Source: Pythium myriotylum
Lineage: Eukaryota > Oomycota > Peronosporomycetes > Pythiales > Pythiaceae
Assembly: GCA_023091665.1 (NCBI GenBank)
Contig: JALJCQ010000012.1
Location: 2,666,001 to 2,730,000, forward strand
DNA: 64,000 bases
Reading direction: 5' to 3'
The notes beneath the pieces are model-generated. The model worked only from the letters and a program-made list of their open reading frames with translations, was not told the DNA's origin and did no database searches. The translations under genes and the position numbers were made by a program. Below, in pieces: positions 49,031 through 61,600 of the stretch (positions are counted from its first letter, which is position 1; every line of letters starts with the position of its first letter).

Positions 49031-52000
49031 TCACGAGGCGTAGCTCTTCCACGCGTGGGCGAGCTTGACGTGGTAGGAGAGCACGCCGTCGGCGCGCGCG
49101 CGGCGCGGCTCGCTCTCCTGGTTCGACGCCGATCTTCCATCGATCGGCTGCTGCAGATCCGTGAGCTCGAGCCGCCCGTCGGGGGCCGACGCCGTCACGA
49201 CCACTTGGCGCCGCCCAAAGGTCGCGGGAGCCAGGTCGCAATGGACGGCCGCCGACGCTCGGCCCTTGGCGCCGCTCGCTCCTCGCGTGCGTGGGCGAAG
49301 TGCGTGCTTGAGATCGGCGATCGTCACCATCGAAAAGCGGCGTCGGCTGGCGGTGGACGAGCCGCCCTCGGCTGGTGGCGGCGCGCTCGCAGGCGGCTGC
49401 ATGCTGCCCAGCTCGGTCAGAAGAGCGTCTGCACGGTACCGCAACCACGGTCAGTCTCTTCTCCCGGTCCCTACGTACTGCAACTGCAAGGACATCCACG
49501 TACGCAGCGACGGCTCGCGCGCATTCACGGGCACGGATCTCGCGCGCGCGCGTGGCGATGCGTCGCGCTTGGCCTTGGCGCTCGTCTGCGCCAGCGCCAT
49601 GTGTCGGATGGCGCGGCTCACGTCGCTCGGCTGCACGACCGTCGTGATGCGGCGGCGCGTGGGCTTGGGCGTGGCCAGCGACGCGCGCTCGCTCGCCATC
49701 TCCTCGGGCGTCATCGAAAGCCGTTCCTGCAGCACCGACATGCGCGCCGTCGGTCGCTTGCTCTGGCTACTGCTGCCGCGGTCGAGGAACTGCATCGCGA
49801 ACGCCTCTTTGCGCATCGCGCTCAGCTCCATGTCCACGGGGAACCGCCACGCCCGCCGCTCGGGCTCGCGCCGGGTCGCGAAGCGGTCCAGCACGCCCAG
49901 CAACTTGCCGGTCAGCGTCCAGACCTTGACTTTGCCCGACGCGCACGACGACAGCAGCACGAGGGGGTCTCCGCTCGAGTGCTGCAGCGTCGTCACCGCC
50001 GAGCCGTGCGCTCGCCACCGTGCGATGGCCTTGCGCTCCAGCGGCCGCTGGTGGCGGGCGAGTCGCGCGCTGCGCTTCAGTGCGTTGGCGTGCAGTGCCG
50101 CGACGGCCTCGTAGCCCATGGCCATTTCCTCGTGCTGGAAGAGAGCCGACGCGTTGCCCTGGGCATGCTGCGCGGTCGGATCGATCGTGGGGGCGGCGTG
50201 GGCGTAGCGCCACGTCGTGATCACGCCGTTCTCGTCGCCCGCCACGACGTACAAGCCATCGTTCGCCTCTCGCTGTAGCCGCTCGCGCATGCTGCTACTC
50301 CTGGCCATCATCGGCAGCGCCTCGGCGCCGTCGGCTGTGAGAAAGGTCGAGGTCTCCGGGCCGAGGTCTTCTTCGATTTCTGATTCAATAGGCAGCGTCA
50401 GCACATGCAAGATCTGCCCGCTCGACGGAAGGGACGGTGGAGAACTCGTCTGCTCCGGGCTGCTTTCTTCGTCGTCGCTATTGTCGTCAGTGGACTGGCG
50501 AGGAGTCTGCGTTTCCTTCTCTATCTCCGCGACAAATTCAACCAGACACTGGTATGTTGTACTGTCCGCCGAAGTCGTGGCCCAGAGGTAGACGCTTCCC
50601 GTTGAAGTACCACCGACCACGCCGCCTGAAGATCCAAGGAGGCAGAGACTCGTAATCTCTTGCTGCCGCGGCGCCACGCAAGTGCCTTGGGTGTGGCTCA
50701 GAGCAAAGTTCCAGAGCTGCACAAAGCTCTCGCCGTGTTGCGAACCGGCCATTAGCACGGCCAACAGGTCTAGCGCCTGGTTGCCCGTGGCGCGCACGAC
50801 CTCAAACTTGGCCACCAGGCTGCTATCGTTACCTGGAACCGAGTCTGGAAGGAATCGTAGTGACTGTAGCACTACCGACTGGGCCTTCGAGGCGCCGAAT
50901 GGAACATAGTAGCCCACGGGATTGTTCTCGTCGCAGATATGGAGCACGCCGTCGAGCGAGACGGAGACCACGCGCTTGGAGTGAAGCACGTACGTAAGCC
51001 ACTGTACTGCGCCACGATGCGGGTCCAAAGCCTTCATGACAGTGCCGTTGACGATGTTGACGACTCGCACACTACCACGATCGTCACCCAAGAGCAATTT
51101 GCGCTCGCGGTCGTCCACGCACGCGGCTGTGATTGACCGGCCTTCGTCTTGCGAAGACGCCGCTGCATCGTTGTAACCGGATGGCGGTGTGGATTGGAGA
51201 ATCGCAGAGTAAGAGAAGCTCTTCCAGAACGCACCCGAGTCGGCTTTCCACAGCAGCACTGCAGATATAGTAACTGCCACAACGACGTTGAGCTCTCGGC
51301 AGTAGTACGCGAAGAGCACCTCTTCGCGCTCGCGACTGATGCAACAATCAAAGAAGGAGACGTGAGAGCCTGCTGTGACCAATACAGCATCGGAGAGAGC
51401 GCTCTCGGGTGTGATTACGCAGGTCTCTACTCGCTGACCAGCGTGGAAGACCTGGAGACACTGCCACTTGTCCTGGTTGTTCGCCGTCGAGTAGATGCGA
51501 AAAACACCACGGACGTCTGCGCTCAGCAGCTGCTGCTTAATGTCAACGAACTGAAGCAACTGCAGCGGGGCCTCGTGATCTCGCAGCGTTACCTCCACTC
51601 GGAGTCTCCCCGTCGGCTCGATGCGCCAAACCAAGAGGTGGTGGGTAGTCTCGTCAGCATAGGCCGGAGCCCCAGCACTCGCCAACAGCTCCCACTCACT
51701 CGAGTGGCAAAGGACCTTGACACCGTGGCCATGGGCGTCTACAGTCTGCACGTCGCGCCCGCTTTCCGTCTCCACCACAGTGAGCTGCCCATCTTCACGA
51801 CCGACAACGAGAAACACGCGGTTACTTGGTGTCGTAAAAGCGGTAATAGAGGTCACGCCTTTGATGCGCTCTCTGTGATCGAAGTCACTGAGTGTCGTCA
51901 ACGTCAATAGATCCCAGAGCAATAGTTGGTGGACTTTGGTGGCCTTATGGTTTGGTGTGGAGTGGCTGCCGAGCGCAGGGAAGACGGCGGACGCCGTGGC

Positions 52001-52696
52001 AAGCAGCTGTAGCGTCGGCAACCACGTGAGCTGCTCCTGTGGCGACGCTAACTCGATGCGGCGCAACATCATTGGTGAATGGGAATAGCTTGAAAGCTCT
52101 GGAATCTGCCATACACTCAAGTATGCTGCGGGGCCTCGCATGGAGGAGACTGCAAGCCATCGCCGCGTGGGGATGTAGCACATATCCAGCACCACGTGTT
52201 CCTGGAAGGCCGTGTGGAGACGGATAGTCGCTAGATGGCGTGGAGCCTCGCTCTGGTCAAACTGAAGCGTGTAGATGTAGACGACATCAGAGGATTGCTC
52301 AAAGTAGGCAACAGCCGGAAGGTCGGGTAGAAGCAGCAGCCGCTGCACGCGAGTCTTGATCCGATTCATCGGCGTCTTCAAGTCACGGAACCCGAGGCTC
52401 CACGGCTGGTACCGTTTGCCGTCGGAGGCGTTGGGATCGCCACTCGAGTCTGTTCGCGCTTGCCCTGCGTCCAGCATATACCCCGCGAACTCGTCCCACT
52501 CGAGTCGGCGGTCGCCGTTGACGTCGATCGTGTGGAAGAGCTCGACCGCACCGACGACGAAATCGAGTTCGTTGGTGATGCGGTCGCGCAGGTTCATCTT
52601 CATGAGCGGCACGAACTGTTCCAGCGACAGGCTCGAGGAGAACTGCGCGCGCAGGCGACGCACGTCCTCGGTCGTCATCTTCATCATCACATCCAT
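49031..52696 (-). CDS. EF-hand plus WD-repeat protein, WDR49/WDR64/EFCAB8-like (2 exons, 1196 aa)
   Basis: Exons 52696-49479 and about 49403-49031 (donor CA|GTACGT; the acceptor GGGCAG|C is my best choice). Residues 50-75 form an EF-hand (FHTIDVNGDRRLEWDEFAGY, loop 58-69). WD-type beta-propeller blades follow to about residue 980, several ending in W/Y-D or W+ features (HQLLLWDLLTL, HLLVWRIEP, FRIYSTAN, VRVVNIVNG, VYLWATT, VITTWRYAH, VKVWTLTG), enough for two propellers. The order EF-hand then ~14 WD repeats is that of the WDR49/WDR64/EFCAB8 group, largely found in ciliated organisms. An acidic loop lies at ~740-790 and the C-terminal 200 residues are Ser/Arg-rich. A calcium-responsive axonemal scaffold is likely. 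Confidence 0.82.
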
Positions 52697-52838
52697 GGTG
52701 GCTGCTGGGTCATTGACGACTGAGCTGTTTCGTGTGTCGTTTCAAGATCAACTTATGTGGCGCACACCAATCGCACGCGATACCGAAAAAACGCGCGTTT
52801 GTTTGATTCCCACAAGTCTTCGCGAGGTCGAATGGAAG
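52697..52838. promoter_or_regulatory. Divergent intergenic space, 142 bp
   Basis: This gap separates the start codons of the EF-hand/WD gene (minus) and the next unknown gene (plus); both promoters lie here by position. No known motif is recognised. Confidence 0.35.
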
Positions 52839-53923
52839 ATGTCGCGACGTCGACGACTCGCGCTGCGGCAGATCGAGGAGCCGCCGATCGCGGCGGCGGC
52901 GCTGAGCGACGTCGAGGACGAGCACAAGCGCGATGAGGCGGCGGTGGAGGAGCCGAACTTCGATCTGCTCGCGATGATGGCGGCCGAGGAGGCGCCGCGA
53001 GCTGAGACGTCGGTCATTCACATCGACGACGACGAGCCCATGGGCGAGACGCAGATCCTCAACACTACCGACGGCTTCCGAACGCCGCCGCGGAAGCGAA
53101 GGCTTAAAGGCGGAGAGGCGTCCGCGGCGTCTGCAGACAGGGAGGAAATGGTCCCTACGCTGCCGTTGACCGAGTCGGCGAGCGACGTCTACCAGCTTTA
53201 CCAGCCAGGACTGTGCGCAGACCACACATTGCGACTGCACTACATTCGAAGGAAGGTGAGGTTAGTTTTTTGTGGCACCACGCTCGTTCAGATCCTGATG
53301 AGGTATTGTTCTCGTAGCCGCCGCCTCCCAAACCACGACCGGTCGAGGAAAGGTTTCTGCTACCGCGCCCACGACTATGTCTTCTGGACGTGCTACCGCC
53401 TCACCCTGCCAGCATTCAAGACATCCTCGACTCCGTTGACCCAGCGGCAGACTCGAATGCTGTAGACGACGGGAAGCGCTCGTTGCAGGAAGTTCACGAG
53501 GTCGTCAAGTCCGCGTCTTCTCACTGGCGGCAACTCGCCATTGCACCCGAGCACGCCGTCATCTCGTGGCGCGGCCTTCAGGAGTACGACTGGCAGGAGG
53601 TCTACAGCCAGAATAACCGCTTTGTTCCTGACCTCGACGCCATCGTTCGGCTCCTCGACACTCTCGGCGCCGATGGCTTCGCCGCGTTCACCTGGCGCGA
53701 GCTGCTCGTGCCCGCCGTGCGAGCTCTCGTCGCCGACGCCGCGGCCTCCGCCAAGCTCGCTCGCCTCGCGACTGCGCTACTGCGCCACGCGCACTTCCAG
53801 CGCCTGCCGGCCAAGGACTTCCGCGCGCAGCTCCGCGGCAAGAACCTCCGCGTCGAGGCCCCGCGCCTCGGCGCCGAGGCCGAGCTCGTGCTCGCGACAC
53901 ACTTTCATAAATATCGAAACTAG
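52839..53923 (+). CDS. Unknown protein, probably nuclear (2 exons, 340 aa)
   Basis: Exons 52839-53255 and 53318-53923 (intron 62 nt, phase 0, AAG|GTGAGG ... TCGTAG|C). The N-terminal ~135 residues are charged, with basic starts (MSRRRRLALRQIEE) and a Pro-directed basic patch (FRTPPRKRRLKGG) resembling a phospho-regulated nuclear signal. After the intron a Pro/Arg-rich link (PPPPKPRPVEERFLLPRPR) leads into an all-helical region of about 170 residues (SIQDILDSVDPAADS; SHWRQLAIAPEHAVISW; LDAIVRLLDTLGADGFAAF; ALVADAAASAKLARLATALL). I recognise no family. The conserved-looking hydrophobic helices suggest a protein-interaction domain. Confidence 0.75.
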
Positions 53924-54041
53924 AACGTCTGATCGTGTAAATATGCCATACGGACGACCATCATTCTCAGTTGTCCTCGCGTTGAAGTTGCTGGCCCCAC
54001 CACACGGCAACCTCCTCGCTTAGGGAAGAAGAGCGACGGAG

Positions 54042-55501
54042 ATGACGGCGGCAGGTGGTGCGCGCGCGCCGTTCGCGACGAAGGCGGCGGCGCCGACGGC
54101 CGCCACGCGCGTTCCGATGTTCGCGGCGGCGCGGCGGGCGGGCGGCGGCGCGACGGACGCAGAGAAAGCGCCGTTCGCGGCGGCGGCGAAGGAAGGGAAA
54201 GGTTGGCCAGTATTAAGGGAGTTTTGGGTTTGCACGGCGTCGAGCACTCACGATGCGAGCAGCTCGAGCGAAGACGCAGCTGTCGTTTAAAGGGTTTTCA
54301 GCCGCCAAGAGCTCGCAGCAGCCCAAGCGCGACGAGCCGAAGGGGGCAAAGAATACGAAAGTAGACCAACGCACGGCTGGGGCGGCGAGCATACCTGCGA
54401 AAAGAGAATTTTTGTTGCCACCAAACCTTTCAAAGCCGCAGCCGTCGGTGCAGAAATTGCCGTCGAAGCCCAAAGGGACCAAACCGCTTCCGAGTGTTTC
54501 GCAACGTTTCCAGTTCAAACCAAGTCGTGGAAGTGAGGATGGAAACAAGACCCTCATGATGTCGGGCGTTCAGATAAAAAAAACGACGTCGATGGCTACA
54601 TCGGCACCGTTGACGTCGGTCGGCAAGTCGTTGGTAGATCCAAGGATGCTTTCGAGCGAGGTGTCAGCTCAGGAGACCAAGAAACGTCACCAACCGAGAG
54701 AGTTTGCTGTCGCAGCTGGGAAACTGAAGAAATCTCGAGTGGAGACACCCAAAACCGTTGGCTCGACGATTTCACGAGTGCCCGCCTTACCACACATTGT
54801 AAGTCCAGAGCCAAGACGCAGACCAGAGCCCCAACTCAACACGGATGGAGTGGCTATGAAGCTTGGCGTTCCTGAGCACGACACAAGTGCCAATGAGGGC
54901 ACGAGGTAAGTTGCGTCGTTAACCGACTTGACTGTTCCCTAATTGTGTGTACCAGTGAGAGGTCTCTTCCTCGTCGAGATCCGCGACCATCGAATACGCA
55001 TCCCAACGGAAGATCGGACACCCTAGACCGACCCAGTTTCCCGCTTCAGTTTTATGGTTCGAACCCCGGGGTGTTTGTCAGCGCTCAGGAAGAAGCAATG
55101 GCAACGTATGATCCTTGCGATGAGGTGGGTGTACCTGCAGGCCTTGTTTTCACCCGTTGGAGCCCTTACCGTCGCGGTACTAGAGAGCAGAGGTTGAGAA
55201 TGAGTCGTTCCTCAAGCGAATTCGAGAAATCCAGATATTTGTTGACAGTGTTAACGCGAAGCAGCAGAGCGTACAAACCTCTGTGCTTGACTCGCATGGT
55301 AAGTTCTTGTGCCATAGCGTCGTCGACCACAAAGTCATGATCGCTCGTTATTCAGCTAGTGTCACAGAGTGTTTGTTAGAGGTCGTGAACGACCTGACAG
55401 CTATAAAGGGAGGGGTCCCCCTGCGACAATTAGACGACATAGCGAGAACAGCTGAGCAGGACTTTGACGGCAAGAGTCTTTCTGAAGTCGTATTCCCGTG
55501 A
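54042..55501 (+). CDS. Unknown basic, mostly disordered protein (5 exons, 407 aa)
   Basis: Exons 54042-54201, 54263-54905, 54956-55124, 55193-55298 and 55356-55501, with introns of 50-68 nt; exon sizes sum to 1224 nt and every phase matches. The first intron has an unusual GTTGGC donor. Residues ~1-270 are Ala-, then Lys/Pro/Ser-rich and low complexity, with several basic clusters (TKKRHQPRE, KLKKSRVETPK) that suggest a nuclear or chromosome/microtubule-binding protein. The C-terminal ~85 residues are predicted helical (NESFLKRIREIQIFVDSVNA; VTECLLEVVNDLTAIKGG) and probably coiled. The family is not recognised; a kinetochore or spindle component is a guess only. Confidence 0.7.
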
Positions 55502-55645
55502 CCAGATTTACCCGTACTCAACGACACAACACTCCAACATGTTGCGTTCCATGTTGCATCCACTCAAATCCATTCCCTCTTGTTCGTTCCCCCGACTACG
55601 TTCGCCGTGGCACCAAGACATTTCTCTCCCTGCCACTCTAGCAAA

Positions 55646-58600
55646 CTACGACGATGCAGTACACCACTGGAACCCGGTGTTAGTTCACTCAACCAAAGCA
55701 TGACGGAGACCAAAACTCACCTTCTTGAACTCTTCAAAGCTGAGCTTACCGTCCTTGTTTAGGTCTGCCTCCTTGAAGCATTGCGTGGCCGTCACGCGCG
55801 CGAGATCTTCTGGCGCAACATTGTTCATGGTACTCGACGCCGTCTCCGAGGTTTCATACATGACCTTGAAGATCGACGTCATGTAGCTGATCATCTCTTC
55901 CTGACTAATGAAGCCGTCGCCATTGACGTCGTACAACTGGAACGCTGCGCGTACCTTGTCGTCCATGCTCGAGCCTGAGAGTACAGATAATCCGCTCGCG
56001 AGCTCGCCAAAGTCGACTGTGTTGGACTTGTCAGTGTCGAATACGCGGAAAAGCCGGCGAATCATCTGCTCCGCTTCCTGCTTCTCCTCGTTTGTCTCGT
56101 GCCCGCCCGCCAGTTTGATTATTTGGTCGAAACACTTCTTGAAGTTAGCAAAGCTAAGCTCTCCGGATGGCGCAGCTTCGGCAAATATTTCGAAAATGTC
56201 GTTCACTTCGTATGAGTCCAGCTTGAGCAAGCGTCGCGCACGCTGCATGCTTGCGCTGTTCATGCGGAGGGTTGAAGACGCCTTAGGTGACAGCGGCACT
56301 GGTGCCTCGCTGTTCACGCTCGATACGGTAAAGATCCGATTAGTTGGGTAGCAATCACTGGCGACTGGCTGCTCCGATGGAGGTGGAGGGGTCTCGTCGC
56401 CCTTACCGTTCTCACGAAAGCCCTTCAGTAGCTGCTGCGCACCCAGGGATGCGACGCCAGCTGACGGAGCTTCAGCAAGATCTTCGGTCCTCGAGTACCA
56501 ACGAACAAACTCGTCGAAGCTCAGACGACCGTCGTGGTTCAGGTCGGCCTCCACGAAGCACTGTTCTGCTGTGATGAGCGCAAGTTCCTCGGGCTCTACG
56601 CCAAGCTTCTCCAGCGTCCCGGGATTCGTCTCGTAGAGAACCTTAAAAACACTCGTCAGATACCGCACCATTTCTTCGAGTGAGATAAATCCATCCTGGT
56701 TCAAGTCATAGAGAGCAAACGCCGAACGCACTTTGTCTTCACGCGAGCCACCGCAAAGGATCGAGAGCCCGCTGGTAAGTTCACAAAAGTCGACAATTCC
56801 GTTTCCGTCCGAGTCAAAGATCGTGAAGAGACGGTCGAGGATAAGCCGCACGCGAGCAAGATGTGGTTCGTCCAGCTTGTATTTGGCATCGATAAGCTGC
56901 TCGAAGCAGTCCTCGAAAGCCTCGCGAGAGATCGTGCCATCGTCGCTGCACCGATTCGCGAAAACCTCGAACACTTCGTTCGGTGCGTACTTCTCCAAGT
57001 GGGTCATCTCTTTTACGACTCGGAGACTCACCCAGTCCGGCACGTGTGCACCGTTCTGGCCGCCTGGGTTCATTGCGTTGTTGGGCTGCAAGTACCAGTT
57101 ACGAAATTCTTCGAAGGACAAGCGACCATCACGGTCGACGTCAGCCTCAACAAACGCCTGTTCAGCCGTGATTGCCCCGAGCTCTTCGGGTGTAATATCT
57201 CCCATTGACTTCTGCGACTCGGGGTTTACTTCAAATAGCACTTTGAAGACCGATGTCAGGTATAGTCGCATCTCTCCAAGTGATATGAAGCCGTCGTGGT
57301 TCACGTCATATAGATTGAATGCCGCTCGCGCTTTGTCCGTCTCAGTCCCACCGCACAGCACCGAAAGGCCACTGGCGAGCTCGCTGAAATCGACAAAGCC
57401 GTTTTGGTCGGTGTCAAAGAGCGCGAAGATTCGGTCCACTAGCACTCGAAGCCTATCTTGAGCAGCTTGGTCGTTATTGTCAGCGTTGGTTGGAGCTCGT
57501 TGTAGCTCTGTCAGCGCACGGCGGAACGAATCTTTGTTTAGGGTTCCGTCGTTTGCCGAGGCGAAACTCGCGAAGGTTTCGAATACTTCCCCAGGAGAGT
57601 AGGAACCGAGGTTCGTCAGTCGTCGTACTTCGTGAAGGGAGAGCCACTCGGGGATGTTATTCTCAATGAGCCGCTCGATGTTCGCAGTGCTGGAGTTTGA
57701 GTACCATTCACGGAACTCGGCAAAGGTGAGCTTACCGTCCTTGTCTACATCAGCTTCCTCAAAAGCTTGTCGAGCTGTTCGGGCCCCGAGCTCTTCGGCT
57801 GTCTCGTTCGCGAGAGCATCCTTAGGCGTCGCCTCTTGGAGAACTTTGAAGACAGCCGTGAGATACCGCGTCATCTCTTCAAGTGAGATCACGCCGTCGC
57901 CATTGAAGTCGTACAGAGAGAATGCCGCCCGGATGCGTTCGTCGGACGATCCACCGCAGAACACTGAGAGCCCGCTAGAAATCTCGCTAAAGTCAACCTT
58001 CCCGTTCTTGTCCACGTCAAACAAGTCAAATAGACGGTTAAGAATCGCAGTCAAGCGGTCAAACTCGGCACTGCTCATGGCTCCATTACGTCCACGGGTG
58101 AGAATGCTTCGAAAACACTCATCGAAGGAATGCTTGGATACGTAGCCCTGGTCGTCAGCACAATCTGCAAGGGCCTCAAACACCTCAACAGGCTTGAACG
58201 ACTGAAGATTGTTTGTCAAACGACGCGCCTCAGCCAGGCTGAAGAGCTGTTCACCGTCCTTCGCAACTTCCCCAATACCGCCGGGCTGCTGGTACCAGTT
58301 CTGAAACTCTTCAAACGTCAATTTTCCGTCGTGGTCATGATCCGCCTCAGCAAATGCTTGCTGTGCAGTGACTTGGCCTAGTTCTTCTGGAGAAATACCG
58401 TGGAGATGTGCCGTGTTCTCCGGTGGCGATACTTGGAACAGCACCTTGAACACCGACGTAAGGTAGCGCGTCATTTCATCCAAAGAGATGTACCCGTCGC
58501 CATTGAAGTCGAACAGCGAGAACGCGGCACGGACCTTTTGCTGCTGTGTTCCGCCACAAAGAACAGACAGACCACTCACGAGCTCGCCAAAATCTACAAA

Positions 58601-61600
58601 GCCGCTCTTGTCAATATCGAATAGATCGAACAGTCCGTTGACGACATCGGCGATCTTCTTGACATCTCGTGCAGCCCCAGCAATGGATGCAGCGGTCGCT
58701 CCGTCACCATTCATGAGCTTGTGGAAGCTCCTATGAAATGCTGCGCGAGATATGAGTCCGTCTTGGTTGGCTTCAGCTGCAAAAACTTCAAAGACCTCTT
58801 CCGGCTCGTATTGTGCCAGGTTCGTAATTGACTTGACCTCATTCAGAGGCATCCACTTGAGAGACGAGTCAACAACTGCGTTCTTGGTCACAACGCTGCT
58901 AATACCCGCCTGAGACGGGCTGTTGTACCACGTCAAGAACTCGTCGTAACTCAGTTTGCCGTCCTCGTTTTGGTCAGCCTCGAGGAAAGCCTGTTCAGCA
59001 GTGATTTGACCAAGCTCCTCAGCTGATACTCCAGTCTCTGCTTGCATCTGAGGCTGTACCTCGTACAAAACTTTAAAGATCGACGTCAGATATCGCGTCA
59101 TCTCGTCCAGAGAGATGAAGCCGTCTCCGTTGAAATCGTACAGCCGGAACGCCGCACGGACCTTCGCGTCTCTTGCTCCTTTACAAAGCACCGAGAGACC
59201 GCTTGCAAGCTCACTGAAGTCAATTCGTCCGTTTCGATCGCGGTCAAAGACGTCGAAAAGGCGATCTGCGACGACTTTAGCGCGAAGCTTTTCAATTTCA
59301 GATCTTGGGTGGGATGCCATCTCGATGATCTCTAGAATGCATTCATCGAACGCCGAACGATACAGCAATCCTTCCCCATCAGCACGCTCCGCAAATCGTT
59401 CGAACACTTCAACAACATCGAGATTGCCCAAATTGGTGAGCCTTCGCACTTCGTCCAAGTCTAGTGGTGCTACAATCGCATTGAACGACTCTTGTTCGGG
59501 CTGCCCATACCATGCCTTGAATTCAGCAAGGTTGAGCTTGCCGTCTTTGTCAGTGTCCGCCTCAGCGAAAATTTCTGCAGCCGTGACAACTGCAAGGTCT
59601 TCAGCAGAAACGCCCAAATTTGTAATGCGTGTTGGATCGAGAGCATACAATAGCTTAAACACCGACGATAAGTAGTGAACCATCTCATCTTGACTGATGA
59701 GACCGTCACCGTTCTGGTCATAGAGATCAAACGCCGCTTTGATCTTGTCTTCCCGAGATCCACCACAGAGGATCGAAAGGCCGCTCGATAAGTCGTTAAA
59801 GTCGACGAGTCCGTTGCGATCGGAGTCAAAGGCTGTAAACAGTCGATCAATCACTTCGTGAACGCGCTTACTTTCCTCTGCCCCAAGCTGCGAAGGTGCT
59901 CCTGAACAGACATATTGATAGAAGCAGCGGTCGAATGCCTCGCGTGTGATTTGACCTCGCTCGTTTGCAGCAGTTGAAAAAATCTGAGCAACTTTCTCCA
60001 GCGGCATGGAGTGAAGTCCGGTGAGTTTCTTCGCCACGTCAACATGGATAACATCATCATCTACACCGCGTTTCGCTTCTTGCGAAGGAATTGACGATGT
60101 AGGGATGGATCCCGTCGCTTGAAACGCCTTGCCCTGAGCTTTTTGCTGATTAATCCAATCCTGGAACTCGTCGAAGCTTAGTTGGTTGTCATGGTTTTTG
60201 TCGAACGCCTTGAAGCACTCTCGCGTCGTAGCCAAAGCCAACTCTGATGGGGAAAGCCCACCAGTAGATGCTTGTAGCTGCGGTGAAGCCTTGTACAGCA
60301 CCTTAAACACAGACGTGAGATAAGCGTGCATCTCTTGTTGGGAGATAAAACCATCGTGGTTGACGTCGTATAGGGTGAAGAGAGAGCGGGTCTTGTCTGT
60401 CAAGTTGCCACCGCAAAGGATTGAGAGGCCAGCACCGAGCTCTTGTACGTCGATAACACCATTTCCATCGGTATCAAACAAGTCAAAGAGTTCAACCAAG
60501 AGCGCCTGTGATCGTGCTTCGTTCCCTGGCAATTTCTCCTGCGAAGCAATTAGTTTGTTGAAGCAACGGAAGAACGACTGCTTTGACACATTGCCTTGGG
60601 CATCAGCTGAAGCCTCGAAGAATTCAAGCACATCGTTAACATCGTACGAGCCAAGATTCGTGAGCTGTTGCATTTCCTTGAGTGTTTGTCGCGAAGCGGG
60701 GGGCAAGAAAGCGCGATGAGATTGCCCATGTGAAGAAGAGGTCGCTGTCGTATACCACCGCGTGAACTCGTCAAGACTCAATCGACCATCTCGGTCAACA
60801 TCGAAAGATGTGAATGCATCACGCGTCGTCACTGTCGCGAGCTCCTCAATCGAAAGGTTCGCATCTGTAGACGACGCTGTGAACAGCATACGGAACACTG
60901 ACGCCAAGTACGTCTCCATGTCCTCAACCGTGATGTAACCTTCATGGTTAATGTCGAACAGAGTGAAGGCTGCGCGAACTTTGTCTTGCTGTGTACCGTC
61001 GCAGCACACAGATAAACCACTTGCCAGCTCGCAGAAATCCACATAGCCATCGCCATTGACGTCAAACGCTTCAAATAAGGTATCGACAAAAGCCCTGAGA
61101 TGCTGATATTGCTGTCCCGGTAGTTGTTTGTCCTGAACTTCGTCAAAGATCTCGTGAACAGCATCGCGGGTAAGGACACCGTCATCATTCACTTTCGACG
61201 CGAGCAATTCAAAGATTTCCTCTGGTTTCTGGTCGCGAAGACCTGTGAGCGCTGCAATGTGGTCAATGGAGGCCAACGCGTTATGGCTGATTGAAGAGAA
61301 GTTCGACGGGTGAGAAGGGGAATGCTGGTGAGGTGGCACAGGTTGGTGAGGCGTGTAGTAAACTGGCTGTGGGTGCAGTTGGTAGCCTTGCATTGCTGTT
61401 CCGCTTCCATGAGTGTACCATTTCCGGAACTCTTCGAGCGATAACTTTCCGTCATGGTTGGCATCTGCTTCCTCAAAGGCTTGAGCTGTTGTGAAGTGCG
61501 CGAGCTGAACTGGATCAATTCCCAGCGAGGCTTTGGTTTCAGGATGTGTTTCATACACTACGTGGAACACTGCGGCTAAGTATTTGCTCATTTCATCCCG

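Noticed and set aside
55685..55720. C-terminal tail after the last EF-hand of the giant protein read straight through (KKVSFGLRHALVE)
   Set aside because: A GTGAGT donor follows FKK and splicing to TTCCAG|TGG restores the EF-hand Trp (KKW), so the readthrough tail is probably intronic.
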